Below are positions 20,320-27,784 of a stretch of DNA of 64,000 bases, one piece after another. The notes below the pieces were generated by a model that was not told where the DNA came from, made no database searches, and saw only the letters and a list, made by a program, of their open reading frames with translations. The stretch lies in NCBI GenBank assembly GCA_033557465.1, contig CM066033.1, positions 234,176,109-234,240,108 on the forward strand. Direction: 5' to 3'. Origin of the DNA: Ichthyophis bannanicus (taxonomy: Eukaryota > Chordata > Amphibia > Gymnophiona > Ichthyophiidae). A program made the translations under genes and the position numbers. Each line of letters starts with the position of its first letter. Position 1 is the stretch's first letter.

Positions 20320-21825
20320 CGTCCAGTTTCACTGTTGGAAAGAGGACTAGGCCGTTACTCTGTCTATTTTGTGGTGCCAAAAAAAAAAAAGACGGCTCCT
20401 TTCGTCCTATCTTGGATCTCAAAGGCGTCAATCGCAGTCTGCGGGTACCACACTTTCGAATGGAGACTCTGTGATCCGTTATTCAAGCGGTACGCCAGGA
20501 GGAATTCTAGCTTCCCTCAATCTCGCGGAAGCATTCTTTCACATTCCCATTCGAGAGGGGCATCAGCGACTCATTCGATTCGCGGTACTTGGTCAACATT
20601 TCCAATTTCGTGTGATGCCCTTCGGTCTAGCTTCGGCGCCTCAAACCTTCTCCAAGGTAATGGTGGTAGTAGCTGCGGCCTTACGCAGCCGCGGCATCAG
20701 AGTTCATCCTTATCTGGACGACTGGCTCATTCACGCAGACTCTCTCCCCGAGGCTTGCAGCACAGTCTCGGTGGTTGTTGCCTTTCTCGAAAGCCTCAGC
20801 TGGGTAATCAACCGTGACAAGAGTTGTCTTCAGCCGTCCCAGGAGATCGAATTTTTGGGGGCTCGATTCGATAGAGCCTTAGGTCGGGTCTTTTTGTCAA
20901 TGCCTCGATTCCTCAAGTTAACTTCTCAAGTTCGCAGTCTCCTAGCACAGGTCTCGCCTCGAGCATGGTGTCAGAGGATTATCGAGTTCGGTTGCCTCTA
21001 CTACCGGCGGTGAGACTTTGCCTCCGTTGGTGGTTCCGGCCCCGCAATCTCCTTCGAGGGGTTCCATTGGAGACTCCGCGCTGGGTGTTGGTAACGACAG
21101 ACGCCAGTCTCTCCAGTTGGGGAGCGCATTGCGGCTCACACTCAGTGCAGGGGATTTGGTCTCCTCGGGAGGCCCGGTGGTCCATCAATCACCTCGAGAT
21201 GCGAGCGATGCACTTAGCCTTGTGAAAGTTTCAGCCTCTTCTGCGGCGTCAGGCGGTTCGAATTCAGTCCGACAACGCTACGACAGTGGCATACCTCAAC
21301 CGCCAAGGGGGCACGAAATGTCCAGGTGTATCGAAGGAAATGAATCTTCTCCTTCCGTGGGTGAAGAGGCATCTGCAGGCGATCTCGGCGCAACACATCG
21401 CGGGGGTAGACAATGTAAAAGCCGATTTCCTCAGCCGACATGCTCTGGATCCGGGGGAGTGGGCTCTGGCGCCAGAGTCCTTTCAGTCCATTGTTCGACA
21501 ATGAGGTCTACCGGCAATGGATCTCATGGCTACGGCGCAGAATACCAAGGCACCCATCTACTTCAGCCGTTGGAGAGACAACGGGTCGCACGGGATAGAT
21601 GCACTGTCCCAAGCGTGGTCAACCCATCTCTTTCTGTATGTCTTTCCTCCCTGGTCCATGTTCGGCAAGATTCTCCAAAGAGTCAGGGAGCATCGTGGCC
21701 CGGTGATCCTGGTGGCACCGGATTGGCCTCGCGTTCCCAGGGCTCCTATTTCCAAGGGCCGGTGGAAATGGAAAACCCGGCTCCTTACTCGCTTACGGCC
21801 TGGCTCTTGAATGCCGCAGATTAGT
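20320..21825 (+). pseudogene. DIRS-2 RT/RNase H/methyltransferase-like, broken
   Basis: RT is spread over two frames: GLGRYSVYFVVPKKKK (A-run with a frameshift near 20385), then IPIREGHQRLIRF, MPFGLASAPQTF and HPYLDDWLIH (active site intact, near 20715). RNase H follows: TDASLSSWGAH and WSINHLEMRAMHL (21090-21225), then VAYLNRQGG and AGVDNVKADFLSRH. The methyltransferase-like part is MDLMATAQ and LYVFPPWS at 21517-21660. The A-rich slippage site and several stops make it non-functional. Confidence 0.88.
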
Positions 21826-21841
21826 TCAGAAGGGATATTCG

Positions 21842-22856
21842 TTGAGTGTGGTGGCGACAATGCTTAAGGCACGGCGGTCTTCGATGTCGCTGGCTTATGC
21901 TCGTGTGTGGCGTCTCTTTGACACTTGGTGTTCGCTACGTCACATCTCGCCCTGGCGTTGCAACATCCCGGATATTCTTTCCTTTTTGCAGGCCGGTCTA
22001 GATAAGGGTCTGGCGCTCGGGACCTTGCACGTGCAGGTTGCCGCGCTAACTTGTTTTCGAGGGACGATAGCGGGGCATTCTCTCGCCTCGCATGTGGACG
22101 TTTCGCATTTTCTTAAAGGGGTTCAGACATTACGGCCCCCGATACGTCCTTTAGTTCCTTCTTGGGATCTCGCTCTTGTTCTCCGTGCCCTTGTTGCTCC
22201 TCCCTTTGAGCCCCTGAAGGTATGTTCCCTTAAGGATTTAACGCTAAAGACAGTTTTCCTAGTGGCCATAACCTCGGCACGTCAGATTTCCGAACTTCAG
22301 GCTCTCTCTTGTCGAGACCCCTATCTCTCGTTTTCTTGGGCTGGAGTTTCTCTTCGAACTGTTCCATCCTTTTTTACTTATGATTCTTACCCCGTTTCAT
22401 GTCAACCAGCCTCTTTTCTTGCCTACCTTTGAAAAAGAGCAGTGTTCCGGTCGCCTTTGTCAATTGCGTGCTGTGGACCTGAAGAGAGTGCTTTATCGGT
22501 ATCTTAAGATCATGAACGCCTTCTGTAAGACCGATCATCTTTTTGTCCTGTTTGCGGGCCCTCGACGGGGGTCCGCAGCTTCCAAATCCACCATTTCTAG
22601 ATGGTTGCGAGGAGCTATTGAGGCAGCTTATATACTGCAAGGCAAGCAGGTTCCAGCAGGGCTCCGAGCTCACTCCACTCGGGCTCAGGCTTCGTCTTGG
22701 GCCGAGCGATCTCAAGTAGCCCCTCTCGACATTTGCTGGGCGGCAACTTGGTCGTCGTTGTCCACATTTGTCCGTCACTATAGATTGGACGTTCGCACTC
22801 AGCAGGAGGGCCAGTTTGGAGCTGCAGTGCTGTCGTCGGCAATGACCCCCCCTTGA
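21842..22856 (+). pseudogene. DIRS-2 tyrosine recombinase, one frameshift
   Basis: Open from 21842 to about 22380 with TSARQISELQAL (first Arg), then shifted by one frame to 22856 with GLRAHSTRAQASSWAE (His, Arg) and FVRHYRLDV (Tyr). All catalytic residues are present, but the frameshift near 22378 separates them. It matches DIRS-1 recombinase along its whole length. The stop is followed by the internal complementary region. Confidence 0.88.
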
Positions 22857-22877
22857 AAGCGGGTAGCTTGGGTACTG

Positions 22878-22973
22878 CCCATTTGTCTGGACTGGTCTAG
22901 CAGTATGACTTGGAAGGAGAAATTTCACTTACCGTTAATTTCCTTTCCTGGAATACTGCTAGACCAGTCCAGG
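22878..22973 (+). repeat. DIRS-2 internal complementary region
   Basis: CCCATTTGTCTGGACTGGTC to CAGTATGACTTGG is the reverse complement of the left terminus; AGAAATTTCACTTACCGTTA to AGACCAGTCC is the reverse complement of the right terminus. Confidence 0.92.
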
Positions 22974-23198
22974 ACCCACCCTGCTGTCAGTTACGGTACT
23001 GCTCGTGCGGTGAAGCCGCCGGCCTCTGTTCCTTCCTTGTCAGTATGCCTCACCATGGGGGGCCGATGGCTGCGTTATCGGTCTTAGCAGCCTTCAGTTC
23101 TGGGGATACTTTCAGCTCCCTTGTGCATAGCTGAATTAAACATCCACTATGTGTAGTCTTATGGTTAAGTTGCGTTACATGTTTGGGTTCGCTTTACA

Positions 23199-23373
23199 GA
23201 CAATATTGAGGGAGACCCCTAGGGGTAGGACCATATCACCAGAGTCCAGCCTATCAGAGCTCTGGTAGAATTCTCTGTCTCCAAGATCTGCTGGCAGGAG
23301 GACACAACCCATTTGTCTGGACTGGTCTAGCAGTATTCCAGGAAAGGAAATTAACGGTAAGTGAAATTTCTCC
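23199..23373 (+). repeat. DIRS-2 right inverted terminal repeat
   Basis: It runs from ACAATATTGAGGGAGACCCC to the end in GGTAAGTGAAATTTCTCC. It has the flipped 33-base core at 23221-23253 and a GGTAAGT splice-donor-like motif at 23356-23362. Confidence 0.9.
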
Positions 23374-24956
23374 ATTGTCAGACTCAAGGGTGAAGGGGAG
23401 GAATATGTAGAAGCTGATGAGGATAAAGAGAAATTGCTTAACAAATATTTCTGTTCTGTGTTCACAGATGAAGAACCAGGAACAGGACCTCAGAAAACAC
23501 CCACAAATAGGAACAGAAGCGAGAGGCATCTTGAACAATTTTCAGAAGACTGTGTTCATGAGAAACCTTTCAATGCCTCATTGGAGTCGGGAGTGGTGCC
23601 AAAGGATTGTAGAGAGGCTCATGTGATGCCTTTATACAAAAGCGGAAGTAAGGATGTGGTTGAAAACTACAGGCCAGTTAGTTTAACTTCAGTGGTGAGT
23701 AAATTATTGGAAACGCTGCTGAAAGAAAAAATAGTGAGGTTTCTGGAGTCCAGCGGATTACAGGATCTGAGGCAGCATGGATTCACCAGAGGCAGGTCTT
23801 GTCAGACAAATCTGATTGATTTCTTTGACTGGGTGACCAGGGAGTTGGACCGAGGGAGAGCCCGAGATGTTGTGTATTTAGATTTCAGTAAAGCCTTTGA
23901 CACTGTTCCTCACAGGCGACTTATAAACAAATTGAGCACCCTAGGGATGGACCCTAAAGTTACTGCTTGGGTTAGAAATTGGTTGTGTGGGAGGCGACAA
24001 AGAGTACAGGTAAATGGAGCTCAATCTGAGAGAAGGACGTTACCAGTGGTGTGCCACAGGGATCTGTCCTTGGTCTGATTCTTTTTAACATCTTTGTTAG
24101 TGATATAGGGGAAGAGCTGTCGGGTAAGGTTTGCCTCTTTGCGGATGATACCAAGATCTGCAATAGAGTAGACACCCAGGAAGGTGTAGATAACATGAGG
24201 AGGGATCTAGCTAAGCTTGAAGAATGGTCTAGAATTTGGCAGCTGGGATTTAATGTTAAAAAATGTAAGGTCATGCATTTGGGCTGCAGCAATCCAAGGG
24301 AGCAATATAGTATAGAGGGTGAAGTACTTTTGTCCACTAAAGAAGAGCGGGACCTAGGCGTGGTTGTGTATGATGATCTTAAAGTAGCTAAACAGGTAGA
24401 AAAGGTGACGGCAAAAGCTAGAAGGATGCTTGGGTGCATACGGGGAGGAATGGCTAGCAGAAAAAAGGAGGTGATTGTGCATCTGTATAAGTCTTTGGTG
24501 CGACCTCATTTGGAGTATAGTGTGCAATACTGGAGACTGCACCTTCAAAAGGATATAAACAGGATGGAGTCAGTACAGAGGGTGGCCACTAAAATGATTA
24601 GTGGTCTTCATTATAAAGCATATGAGGACAGACTTAAGGATCTTAATATGTGCATCTTAGAGGAAAGGCGGGATAGAGGTGATATGATTGAGATGTTTAA
24701 ATATCTCCGTGGCATAAATGTTCAGGGGGAGAGCCTCTTTAAATTGAAAGCAAGTTCTGCTACGAGGGGACATGGGATGAGGGTGAAGGGGGATAGATTC
24801 AGGAGTGATATGCGGAAATATTTCTTTACGGAAAGAGTGGTGGATCCATGGAATAGTCTCCCAGTGGAGGTGGTAGAGATGAGGACAGTATCTGAATTCA
24901 AAAAAGCATGGGACAAACACAGAGGATCTCCAAAGGAAAAAAGGGGACTGTTGTAG
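23374..24956 (+). pseudogene. CR1 ORF2, reverse transcriptase and C-terminus
   Basis: The first frame (to 24078) has ENYRPVSLTSVVSKLLE, RQHGFTRGRSCQTNLID and YLDFSKAFDTVPHRRL (RT motif A Asp). A frameshift near 24050 leads to PQGSVLGLILFNIFVSDIG, then CLFADDTKI (active site FADD) and the long C-terminal domain RRMLGCIRGG to SEFKKAWDKHRGSP at 24956. RT motifs are intact; the frameshift and the DIRS-2 insertion disable it. Confidence 0.92.
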
Positions 24957-25449
24957 TTGTTGATATGGAAAGACAGAGTAGATAGGCCATGTGGTCTTTT
25001 TCTGTCACCATATTTCTATGTTTCTATGTTTCTAAAATCAGAAACAGCCTGTCAATTGGAATCCTAAAGGAACTGATTTGCACCAAACCCAAAAAAAGAC
25101 CAAGGAGACAAATCACCATTGACACCATTCCAACACCCTGCTCATACACAAAAGCCAACAAATCCACTACAAAAAGGGCACTCTCACTCGCTGCACCTGC
25201 TTTCTGGAATTCTCTACCAGAGAAATTAAGGTCCACTGCAGACATAAAAGACTTTAGGAAACAGCTAAAATCCTTCCTCTTCTTTGATCACTTCAATGAA
25301 GACACCTGACACCCCAACCACAGGACTCCTGTTCAAATGCCACACACTGTTTATATACATGTTCCGTTGTAAATAAGTTATGCTCTCGAGCATTCCCTGC
25401 ATGTCACCTCTCCCAAGTTCCCAAAATAAGTTCTCTGTAATCGTTTGAG

Positions 25450-25451
<2 letters not shown>

Positions 25452-25498
<47 letters not shown>
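25452..25498. repeat. (AT)n microsatellite
   Basis: About 45 bases of alternating AT followed by a short (AC)n. It lies at the 3' end of the L2 that sits in the mariner, and probably grew from that element's simple tail. Confidence 0.95.
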
Positions 25499-25507
<9 letters not shown>

Positions 25508-25696
25508 TACTCGATAGGTTCGGGGATAATTGCTACTTCCCACTTTTCCCAAGATTTTATAGGTCTATCTGGCAAATGAACCACATGTTTGAAGCTGCCA
25601 CAGCAGAAAAGAGTTCCATCTTGTAATAGGAAACCATGTTGCATGGTTCAGGCTTTAGTTCAGAAAGGGCCACAGGTACCAGCCCTTCAGGTCATA

Positions 25697-26326
25697 ACCT
25701 AAACTCATGATTCATAATCAGTAATAATCTTTTTTATGAAATGTGAGTCATTTTCAATGCATCCAACAACTCCCTGGCTGCAGACAGTCAATCTTCTTTA
25801 TGGCCAGAGGGCAGGAGTTTCAGCACAAATTTTGCAGACACACGTCTCATCCCCAAATCAACAGTAAGAATGGACTCTACTGCCCCAAAACTGATGTCCT
25901 CAGCAAACTCTCTGATAGTCAATCGATGATTTGAATGTATTGTGGCATGCTCTACTTTAACTTTGACTTCATTCCTGTTTGTGGATGGCCTTCCAGAACA
26001 TTTGTCCCTGTCAACACTTTGGCGGCCCTCTTGGAAACATTTGTGCCCGTCATAAACTCGAGCACAACTCATTAATTTACCGCCATACACTTTCTGTAAC
26101 ATGCCATAAGTCTCTTTGCACAAATCTCCAAGTTTCTGGCAGAATTAAATGCAAATTCGCTGTTCAATTTTTTTCACTCATTATAAATCTGATGAACTGC
26201 TTTTACACGATACCGAATATTACGTGATTTTAAAAAGTACAGGTATGCTGCAGCCATGCAACACTCTGCACATGAAGAGCACATAACTAGGTCACTGCAT
26301 GCTTAACAATAAGTAATGGTGTGACT
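25697..26326 (-). pseudogene. Mariner transposase, N-terminal part
   Basis: Minus-strand open frame 25788-26123 has KETYGMLQKVYGGKLMSCAR, GRQSVDRDKCSGRPSTNRN and RLTIREFAEDISFGAVESIL, then LGMRRVSAKFVLKLL: the helix-turn-helix domain and linker of a mariner transposase. It goes on towards KIIT...ES (first catalytic region) near 25720 and joins the C-terminal part at 16518 across the L2 nest. Bases 26125-26326 are the untranslated 5' part of the mariner. Confidence 0.88.
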
Positions 26327-26625
26327 TATTGTTATTGGCCTGGTGGTTGGGGCAAGTTACCTCAGGTTGGAGGGCCAGGGGTTCAAATCCTGCTAGAGGA
26401 CAGCAATCTTGGGCTGGAAGGACTGGGGTTTCTAGTCCCACAGGTGCTCCTTGTGGCCTTGGGCAAACCATTTAACCCTCCGTTGCCTCAGATACAAAAA
26501 CCGATTGTGAGCCCTTCGGGGACAAGGGAAAAAATATATATATAGTACGTGAATGTACACTGCTTTGACTGGTAGAAAAGTAATATATAAGCCTAGTTAA
26601 ATAAATAAATAAATAAGATAGATAC
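26327..26625 (+). mobile_element. tRNA-derived SINE in the mariner
   Basis: The head has GGCCTGGTGGTTGGGGCAAG and box B GGTTCAAATCC near 26389; the body is GCTCCTTGTGGCCTTGGGC and the tail is AAATAAATAAATAAATA near 26605. It sits between the mariner's 5' untranslated region and its terminal repeat. Confidence 0.88.
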
Positions 26626-26658
26626 ACAACAAGTCTCAATTTTTGATCACACCTCGCA

Positions 26659-27170
26659 TTATGGAACTTCTATCATATTTAACTGTAGGAAGGGTGTTTT
26701 TTTTCATTATAAGCTTCATTTCTTCACCTGTAAATGTATCATTGGTCTGCATGGCCAAAGAGCTCAAGTTTGATTTCTCAAGGTGGGTTTGGGTAAAGAT
26801 CAGGCATGCCTTTTTATGTCTGTCTTTGAGCAGTGGGGGTTCCTCCTCGGCCTTGGCCTTGGCCCATGAAGTCTCTTTGTTTCCACCCGCACCATATGCC
26901 ATGCACTAAACCCCACTCCAGATTGCCTGAGGTCAGTCTTAAGCTCTTTGGATGTTGTACATGTTTTTTCAACAGTTTGCACTAACCTTCGAAGACTTCT
27001 TGGATTAATTTACCTCCTCCCACCACGTCCTGGGAGGTTCTTGACAATTCCATGAGCAGAAAACTTCTTAATAACATTGCAAAATGTAGACACAGGCATC
27101 CCAAGGTCTTTGGAGATGGCCTTGTATCACTTTGAAGTTTGATGTTTGGTGATATGGTTTATCTGATGGT
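26659..27170 (-). pseudogene. Outer Tc1 transposase, N-terminal piece
   Basis: The minus-strand frame contains LPTVKYDRSSI, the segment before LWGCF of Tc1 transposases, plus KDRHKKACLIFTQTHLE (compare RNKKTCLEFAQQHV in the inner Tc1). Further N-terminal sequence to about 27170 is decayed. It continues in frame with the piece at 9890 when the mariner is removed. Confidence 0.82.
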
Positions 27171-27389
27171 CTTAGGCAGCTCTCTTGTCTTCACCATTGT
27201 GAAAATGGAACAGGGAGTGAATGTGGCCATTTTAAACATTAGAGTCATCATTCATTGGATGATTCAAGTCATGTGAGTACTGTCAATTTATCAAGGGTAT
27301 GTCTAATTTTACTACAGTGGGAATGTGGTTCTTCTGTTCAAACTGATTTGAAATGTTTATAAGGGTACCAATAATCATATCCTAAACTA

Positions 27390-27784
27390 ATTAAGCCCAA
27401 AGAGATCACCAATAAATATTCCTAAATCAAGATGACTCTCTATCCTAAGAAATCCACCTTCATTATCAATTGACCGGTGAAACATATGTAAACTATCTAA
27501 TTTTTTTGTCGGATCACCCCCCTTGAGAGGAAAAGCCTCCCTCGTAGTGGGTCCTCCTTTTTTTTTTAATATGCATTTTAACACACAATACAACAAAAAA
27601 AGATAACACATAAACATAACGACCCACACCAATGCACTAACAACATTTCTTGCCCAAACACCCGGCCCCAAAAACCACTAACCATTAAGAGAGGAGTTGG
27701 CGCCCTTTATGTTCTACATCCCCTACCTGACATAAGTTCGATCAAGGTATCAATAAAGCAACTTTACCCTCACAGAGACACTCA
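27390..27784 (-). other. Unassigned, possible minus-strand retroelement tail
   Basis: A T-run at 27548-27559 (A-run on the minus strand) lies downstream, on the minus strand, of a 94-codon frame without recognisable motifs. It may be part of a Penelope-like or L1-like element, but I cannot assign it. Confidence 0.3.

Larger units (their letters stand above)
17616..23373 (+). mobile_element. DIRS-2: full-length but decayed DIRS retrotransposon
   Basis: About 5.76 kb with left repeat (17616-17760), long leader (to 19090), gag (19091-20311), RT/RNase H/methyltransferase-like region (20320-21825), tyrosine recombinase (21842-22856), internal complementary region (22878-22973) and right repeat (23199-23373). 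It has more stops and frameshifts than DIRS-1, and a deletion joins late gag to mid-RT near 20300. Terminal sequences are unrelated to those of DIRS-1, so it is a different subfamily. Confidence 0.93.
16990..25033 (+). mobile_element. CR1 LINE split by DIRS-2
   Basis: 5'-truncated within the endonuclease. The left piece 16990-17615 reads QLVTDPTREGAILDVVLN and SSDHQMVWF (endonuclease end) and then the linker. The right piece 23374-25033 carries RT and the C-terminus. The 3' end has two TTTCTATG octamers, as CR1 elements do. Removing DIRS-2 (17616-23373) joins RGRAKVV to IVRLKGEGEEY in one open frame without added or lost bases, so the DIRS inserted precisely and without duplication. This CR1 belongs to another subfamily than the CR1 copies ending in TTATGTTC. 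Confidence 0.88.
16519..25684 (+). mobile_element. L2-type LINE in the mariner, split by a CR1
   Basis: RT C-terminal coding is seen at 16570-16985 (VRYLGVTLDRHLNLQPHIN, then LLDYCNFLYHGLP) and resumes at 25034-25308 (ALSLAAPAFWNSLPEKLRS), followed by a 3' UTR and an (AT)n tract. It is 5'-truncated within the RT domain. Flanking mariner bases are nearly duplicated: TTCCAGGTCTATA at 16506-16518 and CTTCAGGTCATA at 25685-25696, which looks like a target-site duplication of about 12 bp. About 190 bases between the AT tract and the right duplication (25498-25684) are of unknown origin. Confidence 0.8.
9891..26658 (-). mobile_element. Mariner transposon, split by DIRS-1, an L2 nest and a SINE
   Basis: The ends are inverted repeats: CCAGGTGAGATCAAAAAGTA from 9893, and CGAGGTGTGATCAAAAATTG read inwards from 26656, flanked by TA on the left and CA (probably a mutated TA) on the right. 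The element's own bases are 9893-9950, 15976 to about 16518 and about 25685-26656 less a SINE, near 1.3 kb in all, the usual mariner length. The transposase is on the minus strand. Removing the whole block brings the outer Tc1's SSI and LWGCF codons back into one frame. Confidence 0.87.
7692..27389 (-). mobile_element. Outer Tc1 transposon, split by about 18 kb of insertions
   Basis: Terminal repeats match in inverted orientation: TTAGTTAGGGTC...TTGGCACCC at 7691-7719 and, read on the minus strand, TTAGTTTAGGAT...TTGGTACCC at 27390-27364. Both are flanked by TA. The Tc1's own bases are in three pieces: about 7692-8188 (transposase C-terminus), 9719-9892 (middle) and 26657-27389 (N-terminus), together about 1.4 kb. 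The transposase reads in one order on the minus strand across both gaps. The insertion nearest the transposase end is a second Tc1; the other is a mariner with its own load. Confidence 0.88.
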
